A stretch of 32,129 nt of DNA, taken from contig JANYGI010000221.1 in NCBI GenBank assembly GCA_025362495.1, positions 1 to 32,129 on the forward strand. The letters run 5' to 3'. Source of the DNA: Byssovorax sp. Lineage in GTDB: Bacteria > Myxococcota_A > Polyangia > Polyangiales > Polyangiaceae. The position numbers and the translations under genes are program-made. The notes under the pieces are model-generated. The model searched no databases, had not been told where the DNA came from, and saw nothing but the letters and a program-made list of their open reading frames with translations. The stretch's first letter is position 1; each line of letters starts with the position of its first letter. Of the stretch, positions 15,630 through 23,639 are shown one piece after another.

Positions 15630-15950
15630 ATGGAAACCGAGCGCCGCTCCGCCGCACGAAGCCCCGCGTCGATCTACTTCAACAAGTACATCGATGGCCA
15701 CCCGCACCTCTGCGAGGCGATCGAGCTCTCTGCCACCGGCATGCTCGTCCGTCGCGTCCACGAGCCCGACGGCTCGCGCGCCTGCTACGCGATCGAGATC
15801 GCCCCTGGCTCCGAGGGCGAAGGCCTGTGGCTCTGCGCGACCCCGGTGTGGTCGAGCGGCCCCTTCGAAGCCCTCGGCTTCGTCGGCCAGTCGCCCACCG
15901 ACACCGCGCGCATCGAGGCGCTGATCGCCGGACTCGCCACCGCCGCGTAG
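15630..15950 (+). CDS. PilZ-domain protein (putative c-di-GMP receptor)
   Basis: 106 aa, a single-domain PilZ protein. The N-terminal R-x-x-x-R is Arg6-Ser-Ala-Ala-Arg10, and the second binding motif appears as ELSATG (residues 32-37), with Glu in place of the usual Asp/Asn of (D/N)xSxxG. A beta-barrel pattern follows (GMLVRRV, YAIEIA, LWLCATPVW, ALGFVGQ). Such proteins bind cyclic di-GMP and transmit it to motility or polysaccharide machinery, but the Glu substitution makes binding uncertain. ATG at 15630 was chosen for the domain start and the promoter-like pair just upstream. It ends 19 bases from the convergent hydrolase gene. Confidence 0.75.
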   Translation: METERRSAARSPASIYFNKYIDGHPHLCEAIELSATGMLVRRVHEPDGSRACYAIEIAPGSEGEGLWLCATPVWSSGPFEALGFVGQSPTDTARIEALIAGLATAA

Positions 15951-15969
15951 CCGCCAGAGCGAAAAGGCT

Positions 15970-16872
15970 TCAGAATCCCTGCTCGCGGTAGAAGCGCTCC
16001 ACGCGAAGGCTCACCAGCTCGGGCTGCTCCACCACCGTGTAGTGCGTGCCGCCGCGCACGATCAGGAGCTCGGCGCCGGCGATGCTCCGCGCGATGTGCT
16101 GCGCCAGTGAAGGCGGCGTCATCAGATCGTGATCGCCGGTGATCACCAGCGTCGGCGCCGTGATCGTGGCGAGCACATCCCCGGCGTCGTGCTCGCCGAT
16201 CGCCTGCAAATTACGGAAGAACGGCTCCATGTCGAGGCCGCCGAAGGCCAGCACCAGCTCGGCGAAGACCGCGTCCTCCATCGATTTACCGACGAGGCCG
16301 AGGCGCTTGAACCACGCGGCCGCCTCGGGCTGGCTCGTCGCCTTGCGCGCGAGCTGCGTGGCGATCGCGTGAGCGCGGCGGGCGACCTCGACGAGCGACG
16401 GGAGCACCGCCGCGACGCCGGGCAGGGGACTCAGGCTGTCGAGGGGGCGGCCGAACGTGCCGTTGATCAGGACGAAGTTGCGCGCGCGCTCCGGCATGCG
16501 CCGGTAGGCCTCGAGCAGCACCTGCACGCCCATGCTCCAGCCCACGAACGAGGCCGCGTCGATCTTCTCCGCGGCGAGGATCGCCTGCAAATCATGGACA
16601 TGGTGCGGGATCGCGTACGACGGCTGCGCGTCGCGCGCGGGGCGGCTCGACGCGTAGAGGCCGCGGTAGTCCCACGTGAGGAGGCGGTAGCGCGGCTTGA
16701 GGTAGTCGATGAGGCCGCGCCATGCGACGTACGTCCCACCGAGCCCGTTGGCGAGGATCACCCACGGCGCGCCGGGGAATGGCGCGGGCGTGACATGGTA
16801 GGCGATCGACGTCCCGTCAAAGCTCGCGACGCGGCGGGTGTCGATCGCGAGCGGTAGCCGCGGGAGGAGCAT
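15970..16872 (-). CDS. Alpha/beta hydrolase
   Basis: 300 aa. The N-terminal strand pair (VASFDGTSIAYHV), the oxyanion region NGLGGTYVAW, TWDYRGLYASS and the nucleophile elbow GWSMGV (Ser113) mark an alpha/beta hydrolase. The acid is probably the Asp of TGDHDLMTPP, and the catalytic His is in RGGTHYTV near the end. A helical cap lies between (residues about 140-215). No signal peptide is visible, so a cytoplasmic esterase, lactonase or related hydrolase is likely; the substrate is unknown. GAGG-type purines are absent upstream of the ATG at 16872, which opens the family-like N-terminus. It faces the PilZ gene end-to-end. Confidence 0.88.
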   Translation of the reverse strand: MLLPRLPLAIDTRRVASFDGTSIAYHVTPAPFPGAPWVILANGLGGTYVAWRGLIDYLKPRYRLLTWDYRGLYASSRPARDAQPSYAIPHHVHDLQAILAAEKIDAASFVGWSMGVQVLLEAYRRMPERARNFVLINGTFGRPLDSLSPLPGVAAVLPSLVEVARRAHAIATQLARKATSQPEAAAWFKRLGLVGKSMEDAVFAELVLAFGGLDMEPFFRNLQAIGEHDAGDVLATITAPTLVITGDHDLMTPPSLAQHIARSIAGAELLIVRGGTHYTVVEQPELVSLRVERFYREQGF

Positions 16873-16960
16873 GCTCGCGACTCAGTAACCCCGCGACGCG
16901 AGCGATGTCCACCAAAGCGGCGGCGCTGGAATGTTTCCCGCGCCGAGCTGCGGCACTGCG

Positions 16961-16990
16961 TTGACAATGGCCCGAGCGCGCCGCTAACGT
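16961..16990 (+). promoter_or_regulatory. Consensus-like sigma-70 promoter
   Basis: A perfect TTGACA (16961-16966), an 18-base spacer and TAACGT (16985-16990). The next start codon, at 17073, would then have a leader of about 75 bases. This is the best -35/-10 pair seen in the window. Confidence 0.65.
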
Positions 16991-17072
16991 GCCGGGCCGG
17001 TCGCCTGCTGCGCCCGACGCCGCCCGGTGTCGACGAGCACTGGAGCGAGGCGGCCGGCCTCCCGAGGAGCCG

Positions 17073-18314
17073 ATGGCTGACGACAAGACGAAGAAGAAGA
17101 TCGATCTCAAAGCCCGCCTCGGCAAGTCGACCCTCACAGGGATGACTTCGCCGGCAGCGCTGCCGATTCCGGGGCCTGGCCCGTCGGGATCGGGGCTCCC
17201 TCCGCCCGACTCGGGCCCGGGCTCGGCGCCCTCGTCGGCGCCCGGCGCGGTGGGTACGCCGGTACCGATCCCCGTGCCGATGCCGAGCGTGCGCCCGCAG
17301 ATGCCGATGGGCATCGCGCCGCCTCCCGGCATCCTTCCGCCCTTCGCTCCTCAATCGCGCCCCGCAGCGCCGAAGGAAGCGAAGGCGACCGCCGCGCAGC
17401 AAACGATCAAGGTCGAGATCGGCGAGGAAATCCACGAGGAGCGCAAGAAGGCCAAGCGCAACGCGGCGATCGCCGCGCTGTTCGCCGCGGCCGTCGGCGG
17501 CGTCCTCGGCTGGGTCGCCGGTGGATCGAGCGAGAAGGGCGGTCGCCTCACCGAGGCGGCGCGCGGCGCCGGTCTGCTCGAGGTCGAGCTGAAGACCTCG
17601 TACGACAAGATGAAGGAGCTCGACGACAAGCTCACCGAGGCCAAGGGGCAGCTCGCCGCGAAGACGTTCCCGGAAGGCCTCGCGGCCGCTCTCGGCGGGC
17701 TCAACGTGCCCTTCGACGCGACGAACCTCGATGGCAAGAACGTCGGCAGCCTGTCCGGCAAGATGCTGCACTCGCTCTTGTCCTTCACGTCGGATGTCGA
17801 GGCGCTCAACGCCGACAAGAACACGCTGAAGAACACGCTCCCGGGCGCGCTGCCCGTCGTCACCAAGATCTGGAAGGAAGAGAAAGACCCGGTGGCGAAT
17901 TTCGCCGTCGTCTTCAACGGCGGCGACAAGAAGGTCGCGGCCGAGCTCGTCCAGATCAAGGAGCCGTTCGCCTGGAAGGGCGAGTATCCGGCCAGCATCA
18001 CCATCGTCAAGGTGGAGAACGGCAAACCGGCCGACAAGAAGGCCACGCGCTGGGTGAAGGGCGACCTGACCGGGAGCGATCCCGTCGCCATCCCGGTCGA
18101 GCCGAAGAGCATCGCCGGCCTCACGAGCGATCAGTCGCTCCGGGCGCTCAGCGTCATGATCGACAAGATGCAGGGGCGCCTCCACGGTAACCCCGACGAT
18201 GCGCAGAACCCGACGCCGGGCCTGCTCAAGCAGGGCGACGACATCGCGGCCGATCTCCACAAGATCTGCTCGGCCTCGAAGGTCTGCGCCGAGCCGGCCG
18301 CCAAGAGGCCCTGA
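17073..18314 (+). CDS. Pro-rich, single-pass membrane protein with coiled coil, unknown function
   Basis: 413 aa. A Lys-rich start (MADDKTKKKIDLKARLGKST) leads into about 80 residues rich in Pro, Gly and Ser. One hydrophobic helix, about residues 130-151 (AAIAALFAAAVGGVLGWVAG), is followed by a heptad-like stretch (LEVELKTSYDKMKELDDKL) and a compact domain of about 230 residues containing LPVVTKIWKEEKDPVANFAV and GDKKVAAELVQIKEPFAWKG. There is no cleavable signal, so the Pro-rich part is probably cytoplasmic and the C-terminal domain periplasmic. I do not recognise the C-terminal domain; such architectures are common in myxobacteria. GAGGAG lies four bases before the ATG, and a good promoter is 75 bases upstream. 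Confidence 0.78.
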   Translation: MADDKTKKKIDLKARLGKSTLTGMTSPAALPIPGPGPSGSGLPPPDSGPGSAPSSAPGAVGTPVPIPVPMPSVRPQMPMGIAPPPGILPPFAPQSRPAAPKEAKATAAQQTIKVEIGEEIHEERKKAKRNAAIAALFAAAVGGVLGWVAGGSSEKGGRLTEAARGAGLLEVELKTSYDKMKELDDKLTEAKGQLAAKTFPEGLAAALGGLNVPFDATNLDGKNVGSLSGKMLHSLLSFTSDVEALNADKNTLKNTLPGALPVVTKIWKEEKDPVANFAVVFNGGDKKVAAELVQIKEPFAWKGEYPASITIVKVENGKPADKKATRWVKGDLTGSDPVAIPVEPKSIAGLTSDQSLRALSVMIDKMQGRLHGNPDDAQNPTPGLLKQGDDIAADLHKICSASKVCAEPAAKRP

Positions 18315-18401
18315 CGCTGTCGGGACCTTCCTCGGGCCTCCCGCACCGAGACGCTCTCTCGGCCGCTCCTCACCCCCGCTCCACTCTCACTCACATGCTC
18401 G

Positions 18402-19148
18402 TCAACCGATCTGCGCGGCCTCGCGCGGGCGGTAGACGAGCGCGTCGAGATCGGCGTCGCTCGGCGCGCGTGAAGGCCGCGTCGAGCGCCTCGGGGCGGA
18501 GCCGGAACCGATCGTCGACGGGGACGGGGACGAAGCCCCCTTTGCCCCAGCCCATGATCTACGCGGCGCGCGCGACGCAATAGTGAGCCTGCGCCGAGCC
18601 GAGCACCGCGAGCGGCGGGCCCCCGGCGCTGCCTTCGGTCCACGCGTCGAAGCCGGCTTTGGCCTGGCGCGCGGCGAGCAGCGCAGCGAGATTGCCAATC
18701 GAGCCACCGTGGGTGAGCACGCCGTCGGCGCCGTCGCCGGAGCCGAGGCGCGACGCGACGCGAGGAAGCGGATCACGGCGCGCTCGATCGCCGTGGCGCC
18801 CGGGCCCATCTCGTAGACGGCCATGCTGTTGTTGAGCCGCGCGGAGACGAGATCGGCGAGCGCCGCCGCGGGCAGCGGCGCCGTCACTTGGTGGCCGACG
18901 TAGCGCGGGTGATGGAGGTGATTGGCCTCGGCGACGACGCGGGCGAAGAGCGACTCGAGCGCGCGTGGATCGCGGTCCGGGGCTTGAGAAAAAGGTGTTT
19001 CCCAGGCGGCGGAGAGCTCCGCGGGCGGCCGCCACGGGAGCACCGGGAGCTCGCCGCGGAGGGCGCGATGGAGGTAATCGGCGAGGTGATCGATGAGCGA
19101 GCGGCCCTGCTCGCGGAACGTCTCGGGATCGAGCTCGGGCGGGATCAC
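18402..19148 (-). pseudogene. Decayed PLP-dependent (aromatic-L-amino-acid type) decarboxylase
   Basis: The first 130 residues are a clear group II decarboxylase N-terminus: DPETFREQGRSLIDHLADYL, HPRYVGHQVTAPLP, LNNSMAVYEMGP. After FLAS the homology jumps frame (RLGSGDGADGVLTHGGS, then AQAHYCVARAA); three tandem CGCGA copies at 18749-18763, where two would keep the frame, explain the +5 shift. An in-frame TAG (18559-18561) interrupts VARAA-x-IMGWGKGG, where CAG would be expected. Beyond about 18465 the text moves to a third frame that resembles a family C-terminus (SDADLDALV). The central part with the PLP-binding lysine is absent, so the gene cannot make active enzyme. The initiation codon is GTG, 19 bases after the kinase stop. 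Confidence 0.85.
18749..18763 (-). repeat. CGCGA x3 slippage site in the decarboxylase pseudogene
   Basis: Three adjacent CGCGA copies on the plus strand. Removing one 5-base copy restores the decarboxylase frame across FLAS-RLGSG, so this is the likely frameshifting duplication. Confidence 0.7.
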
Positions 19149-19167
19149 GCGGGAAACGAAGCCGATC

Positions 19168-20727
19168 TCAGTACCCGAGATCGCCCGGCTTCGTCGGCTT
19201 GCCCGGCCGCGGCGACAGGGTCGGTCCGGGCGCCTTGACGACGGCGGGCTTGCTCGACTTCGCGGTCGTCGGCGGGGTGACGGCGGCCTTCGTCGTCGGC
19301 GCCATGATCGGGGCAGCGGTGGGCGCGCTGCTGGGCGCGGCGCTCGCCGAGGCGGTCGGCGCCGCGGACTCGATCGCCGTCGGGGCCGCGGTCGGAGCGG
19401 CGGTCGTCGTCGGCGCTGCGGTCTCGGCGCCGCCGCTCGGGGCCGCGCCGGTCTTCGGCTTTCCCGTGGCGACCACGAGCGCGATCGCCAGGCCCGCGAA
19501 GACCACGACGACGCCGATCGCGCCGAGGATCATCGGCGTTCGCGAGCGCGGCGCCGTCGCCGTCGAGGCGTTGCCCCACGAGGCGCTGGTGGCCGACGGG
19601 CTCCCCGGAGCGGGCGGTTGCGCCGCGCCCGCGCCCGCGCCCGCGCCTTGCGCCCACGTCGGCCCGCTGGCGTGGATCGGCGACGATTGCATGGGCATCG
19701 TCGGATCGATCATCGGCGGGTTGCCGGGCCAGCTCGTGCCGCTCGGGTAGTTGAGGGCGACCTGCTGCGGAGCCATCGCGGGGAGGGGCGGCATGTTCGC
19801 GAGATCGAGCACCTGCGTCGCCGGGGTGCGGACCGGCGGAGGCGCGGCCGGCGCCGCGGGGATCCCGCTCGATCGCGCCGCGTGAAAGCTCTGCAGCGCG
19901 GCCGCGAACTCCGCGCAGCTCTGGAAGCGCTGGTCCGGCTCGCGCGCCATCGCCCGCAGGATGATCCCCGCGAACTCGGGATCGATGTCGGGCACGTACG
20001 TTTGCGGGGGCGGCGGGACCTCGAGCACGATCTTGAAGAGCAGCTCGTTGAAGGTCTCGGCCTGATAAGGCACCTGGCCCGTCGTGGCCTGGTAGAGCAG
20101 CACGCCGATGGCGTAAACGTCGGTGCGCGCGTCGATCGCCGAGCTGCCTTTGGCCTGCTCCGGCGACATGTAATACGGGGTCCCGACGACGGCGCCGGCG
20201 CGGGTGACGTTCATCTCCTCGCCGCCGGTCTGGGCGAACTTCGAGACGCCGAAGTCGAGGATCTTGATGAAGTCCTTCATCCCGCTGCGCTGGGGGAGGA
20301 TGAAGACGTTGTCGGGCTTGAGATCGCGGTGAATGATCCCCGCCGCGTGGGCCGAGCCGAGGGCGTCGAGGATCTGGAGCAGCAGGGGGATCGACTGGTA
20401 CGGCATCAGCCGGCCGTGGCGCTTGATCCGGCCGCTCAACGTCTCGCCGTCGAGGTACTCCATGACCATGTAGCGGGTGCCGTCGGCGAGGACGCCGAGG
20501 TCGAGCACCTCGCAGATGTGCTCCGATCCGACGAGCGCCGACGCTTGCGCCTCGCGCTCGAAGCGCTTGACCACGTCGGCCTGCGTCGAGACGCTGAGGT
20601 GGAGCATCTTGATCGCGACCTTGCGGCGGATCCGGACGTTCTCACCCTCGTAGACGGCGCCCATTCCGCCGGTCCCGAGCAGCCGCGTGATGCGGTACTT
20701 GCCGTCGATGACGGTGCCCGGATTCAT
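19168..20727 (-). CDS. Membrane-anchored Ser/Thr protein kinase (Pkn/Hanks type)
   Basis: 519 aa from the ATG at 20727. All kinase landmarks are present: Gly-rich loop GTGGMGAVYEG (residues 18-28), VAIK with Lys40, HRDLKPDN with catalytic Asp135, DFG at 158-160, and MSPEQAKG. A Pro/Ala-rich juxtamembrane linker leads to one transmembrane helix near 399-422 (GAIGVVVVFAGLAIALVV). The outer 97 residues are Ala/Pro/Thr-rich low complexity ending KPGDLGY, with no recognisable sensor domain. GGAGG lies 11 bases before this ATG; a second ATG at 20748 would add MTEEWGQ. It should phosphorylate cytoplasmic proteins on Ser/Thr. The ASKHA-fold gene is transcribed divergently, making it a candidate partner; the decarboxylase relic follows on the same strand. 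Confidence 0.92.
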   Translation of the reverse strand: MNPGTVIDGKYRITRLLGTGGMGAVYEGENVRIRRKVAIKMLHLSVSTQADVVKRFEREAQASALVGSEHICEVLDLGVLADGTRYMVMEYLDGETLSGRIKRHGRLMPYQSIPLLLQILDALGSAHAAGIIHRDLKPDNVFILPQRSGMKDFIKILDFGVSKFAQTGGEEMNVTRAGAVVGTPYYMSPEQAKGSSAIDARTDVYAIGVLLYQATTGQVPYQAETFNELLFKIVLEVPPPPQTYVPDIDPEFAGIILRAMAREPDQRFQSCAEFAAALQSFHAARSSGIPAAPAAPPPVRTPATQVLDLANMPPLPAMAPQQVALNYPSGTSWPGNPPMIDPTMPMQSSPIHASGPTWAQGAGAGAGAAQPPAPGSPSATSASWGNASTATAPRSRTPMILGAIGVVVVFAGLAIALVVATGKPKTGAAPSGGAETAAPTTTAAPTAAPTAIESAAPTASASAAPSSAPTAAPIMAPTTKAAVTPPTTAKSSKPAVVKAPGPTLSPRPGKPTKPGDLGY

Positions 20728-20996
20728 CTGACCCCATTCCTCCGTCATGACGATCCGTCGGTGCAACGGCTGGTCGTGGCCCCCACCGGGTCACGGACGC
20801 TTCCCCGGGCAGCGACGCCCTTCATTCCCCGGCCGCGCCGGGTTGGAACGCAAGGTCGCTCTGTCAAGGGTGCACCGCGGCCGAGCCTAGCATGGCCCCA
20901 GGGCCCGGGCCTACCGCGAACACCGGCGCGAGCCGCCCGCGTTCGTCGCGAGGTGAATCGTCATTCCGGTGTGCTCGGATCGCGCCTCCTTCGTGG

Positions 20997-21002
20997 TAAC
21001 GT
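20997..21002 (+). promoter_or_regulatory. TAACGT -10-like box before the ASKHA gene
   Basis: TAACGT lies nine bases before the ATG at 21012, within GTAACGTCGGGC (20996-21007). That exact 12-mer recurs before the DUF2505 gene (31237-31248). No good -35 box is seen 17-18 bases upstream. The rest of the 284-base divergent kinase/ASKHA intergenic region shows no other feature I can name. Confidence 0.4.
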
Positions 21003-21011
21003 CGGGCGCGT

Positions 21012-23534
21012 ATGGCGCTCTACGAGCTCTCGATCGACGCAGGCCACGTTCGCGAAGCAGAAAAGGTCGCGTCGCTCGAAGGTCGCGGTTACCCGACGCT
21101 GGTGATGCGGTGGGACACGCGGATCTTCGACCAGCCCTGGCACACCACGATTGTCCTCGACTACCTCATCGCGCTCCCACCGCTGATGATCGGCCAGGCC
21201 ACCTTCAACGAGGTCAAGGTCGCGGCGTACGTCGGCGGCGCAGCGACGAAATTCCTCTACTTCGGCACCGAGATGAGCTCCGCGGTCCCACGCGTCGCCC
21301 CCGAGATGGAGAACTCGCTCGCTCCCCCGAAGGAGTACCAGGAGTTCCGCCTCGAAGAGCAGACGTGCCCGCTGCCTTATTTGAAGCTGATCCAGGCCAC
21401 GCCGCGCATCTACGGCAACGGTCCGCAGGACTACTACAGCCCTCCGATCAAGGTGGAGCGCTACGACGGCGCCGTCACGGCCGACCTCGTCGCCGACTTC
21501 TTCGGGACGATGGTCGCCAACCTCGAGACGGTGAAGGGCTCGTGGCTGACGGACGCTTCGCGCGGCTTCTGGAACGGCGCGCGCTTCGTCGGCGTCACCG
21601 TCATCGCCATCCTCCGTCAGGGCAAGGTCGTCGGGCTGCACCGCCGCGTCGGCCGCACCGACAAGGATCCGATGCCGGCCGAGGTGAAGCGCCGCGATCC
21701 CCGCCTCGACGAGCTGCGCGAGTGGGTCGGCGTCGACATCGGCGCCTCGACCACGGTCGTCGCGCTCCGCGGTGATCGCGGGCCGGCGGAGATCATCCGC
21801 ATCGGCGCCACGTCGCCGGTCCTCCTGCCGAGCGACAACGAGACGCCGACCGAGATCGCGTTCGACAACCTCGCGCGCACCGTCAAGGCCTGGCGCGATC
21901 GCGTCATCCTCCCGATCACGAAGTGGGGCGACGTCGTCGTCGGCCACGCCGCGCGGCAGCTGCGCAAGCGCGAGGGCAGCGACCAGCTCCAGCGCCTCGC
22001 CGCCACGGTCGAGGCCGTGCCGCTGCTGCGCGAGCGGATCGAGCGGCACGAGCCGTATCGCTTCCGCGGGCAGAGCGATCCCGAGACCAACGAGATGCTG
22101 CGCAAGCCCGCGCCGCCGATCATCGACGAGGACGGCATTGGCTCGCACGATCCCTTCGATCCGATGGAGCTCTACGCGTACTACGTGGGGCTGACGATCA
22201 ACCATCGTCACCGCGGGGTGCACCTCCGCTACTCGATCACCATGCCTACCGGGTGGACGCCCGAGCGCCGGCAGAGTGTGCTGATCGCCTTCCGCCGCGG
22301 CATCTATCGCAGCCTCCCCGCCGGCCTCGTCGAGTACCACGACACCGAGCGGCTCGAGGTCCTCGACGCCGGCCCGTCGACGATCCCCTTCAGCGTGCAG
22401 GCCTTCCGCACCTTCAACATCAAGGGCGACTCGAGCACGGTGTTCGCGACGATCGACGCGGGCGCGAGCGAGACCGGGATGCTCTTCGGCCTGATCCGCC
22501 CGCCCAAGCAGGAAGAGCGATCCCTCGGCTACGACCGGATGATCGAGCACCTCGAGCCCCAGAGCATCACCTGGCTTGGCGGCGAGCGGCTCCTCCACCG
22601 CGTCGCGTATCGCTGCTACCAGAGCAACGGTGTCGCAGTACGGGAGGCGCGGGTCCCCTTCGAACGGCCGGCGGAAGAGCCGCTGTTCGAGGAGGGCGCC
22701 GATCTGCTGGTGACGACGCCGGAAGCCCGCGCCAACGCCTCGGTCTTCAAGGAGGCGCTGCGCCCGATCCTCGAAGGCACTAACGTGAAAATGCCGTCGA
22801 CGCTGCGCCTCTTCAACGATCGGGGCGAGGCCGTCCTCGTCGCGCTCGAGATCAACCGCGACGCGGCGCAGACGTCGATCGAGGAGTGGCTGAGCGAGGG
22901 CGTGATGGCCTTCCGCCAGGCGCTCGGCTCGGCGCTGCAGAAAATCGGGCGCGATCCCGACCCCTACGACGGCCTGCGGATCATCGTCGGCGGCCGCATG
23001 GGCATGCACCCGTTCTTCGATCAGGAGCTGATGAAGTCGCTCCCGCCGAACGTGCAGATCCACCGCTTCAAGGAGCCGGACAAGACCAACCTCCAGACGC
23101 CGACCGTGAAGACGAGCGTCGTCCTCGGCGTGCTTGGTTTGAAGCACGATCGCATCGGCGCCGTGGCCCGCGCCGAGATGCGCGACACCTTCCGTTACCG
23201 CGTCGGCCGCGCTCGCCACGGGCAGCTCGCCGACGTCCTCGATCCCACGGTCGAGTACGACGCCTGGCGCGAGATGGGCGCCTGCCCGAAGCCCGACGTC
23301 GAGGTGCTGTTCATGCTCGCCGAGGACGACGGCGAGGTCGCCGCCGACGATCCGCGCGTGATGCGGACGCTCTGCCCGCTCGGGCCCGGCGCCGTCGGTC
23401 AACGCCTCTACGTGCGCGCGGTCGGTCCGTCGCGCGTCGAGGTCAGCGTCGGACCTCCCGGCGGCGAGCCCGCGCAGGGCGCCCCGTGCTGGGCCGTCGA
23501 TTTGAAGACCAGCATCGCCGAGCAGCTCTCGTAG
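21012..23534 (+). CDS. Large ASKHA (Hsp70/actin-fold ATPase) protein with unrecognised N-terminal region
   Basis: 840 aa. Residues from about 238 carry actin-fold ATPase motifs: phosphate-1 VGVDIGASTTVVAL (Asp242), phosphate-2 ATIDAGASETGMLF (Asp482) and an adenosine motif IIVGGRMGMHPFF (Val659-Gly661). This order and spacing fit an Hsp70-like chaperone ATPase, with DIGAST in place of the DnaK DLGTTN. It is not DnaK: a 235-residue N-terminal region of unknown fold comes first, large insertions occur in the ATPase, and the last 130 residues end in a beta-rich segment rather than the DnaK substrate domain. No signal peptide or membrane helix is seen, so it is cytoplasmic. Divergent from the Ser/Thr kinase; a hairpin terminator follows. 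Function unknown; Hsp70-like assembly or regulatory ATPase is a guess. Confidence 0.82.
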   Translation: MALYELSIDAGHVREAEKVASLEGRGYPTLVMRWDTRIFDQPWHTTIVLDYLIALPPLMIGQATFNEVKVAAYVGGAATKFLYFGTEMSSAVPRVAPEMENSLAPPKEYQEFRLEEQTCPLPYLKLIQATPRIYGNGPQDYYSPPIKVERYDGAVTADLVADFFGTMVANLETVKGSWLTDASRGFWNGARFVGVTVIAILRQGKVVGLHRRVGRTDKDPMPAEVKRRDPRLDELREWVGVDIGASTTVVALRGDRGPAEIIRIGATSPVLLPSDNETPTEIAFDNLARTVKAWRDRVILPITKWGDVVVGHAARQLRKREGSDQLQRLAATVEAVPLLRERIERHEPYRFRGQSDPETNEMLRKPAPPIIDEDGIGSHDPFDPMELYAYYVGLTINHRHRGVHLRYSITMPTGWTPERRQSVLIAFRRGIYRSLPAGLVEYHDTERLEVLDAGPSTIPFSVQAFRTFNIKGDSSTVFATIDAGASETGMLFGLIRPPKQEERSLGYDRMIEHLEPQSITWLGGERLLHRVAYRCYQSNGVAVREARVPFERPAEEPLFEEGADLLVTTPEARANASVFKEALRPILEGTNVKMPSTLRLFNDRGEAVLVALEINRDAAQTSIEEWLSEGVMAFRQALGSALQKIGRDPDPYDGLRIIVGGRMGMHPFFDQELMKSLPPNVQIHRFKEPDKTNLQTPTVKTSVVLGVLGLKHDRIGAVARAEMRDTFRYRVGRARHGQLADVLDPTVEYDAWREMGACPKPDVEVLFMLAEDDGEVAADDPRVMRTLCPLGPGAVGQRLYVRAVGPSRVEVSVGPPGGEPAQGAPCWAVDLKTSIAEQLS

Positions 23535-23536
23535 CC

Positions 23537-23562
23537 GCTGGATCGGCGCGGGCCGATCCAGC
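23537..23562. terminator. Perfect 11-bp hairpin after the ASKHA gene
   Basis: GCTGGATCGGC (23537-23547) pairs perfectly with GCCGATCCAGC (23552-23562) around GCGG, starting two bases after the TAG. The convergent minus-strand gene ends at 23640, so it may serve both strands. No T-tract. Confidence 0.75.
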
Positions 23563-23639
23563 CCGGCGTCAGCCGCCGAGGCGCTGCGCGATCGTCAGCG
23601 CCTGCAGCGCGACGGCGGCGCGGACGACGCCGGCGCCTC

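Noticed and set aside
18346-18362. Hairpin CCGAGA/TCTCGG after the Pro-rich membrane protein gene
   Set aside because: Only 6 bp with a 5-base loop and no T-tract; too weak to call in such GC-rich DNA.
20862-20867. Minus-strand TTGACA as a -35 box for the kinase gene
   Set aside because: At 17-18 bases beyond it the sequence is AACCCG/ACCCGG, not a -10 box, and it lies 135 bases from the start.
20961-23402. Long minus-strand open frame (813 codons) opposite the ASKHA gene
   Set aside because: Low-complexity mirror of a GC-rich gene. The plus strand has three ordered ATPase motifs and a terminator after its stop.
23569-23639. Protein-like tail (AGVVRAAVALQALTIAQRLGG) in another frame past the glycosidase stop
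   Set aside because: It might be a lost C-terminal extension after a frameshift, but it has no recognisable homology, and the glycosidase domain is already complete at 23640.
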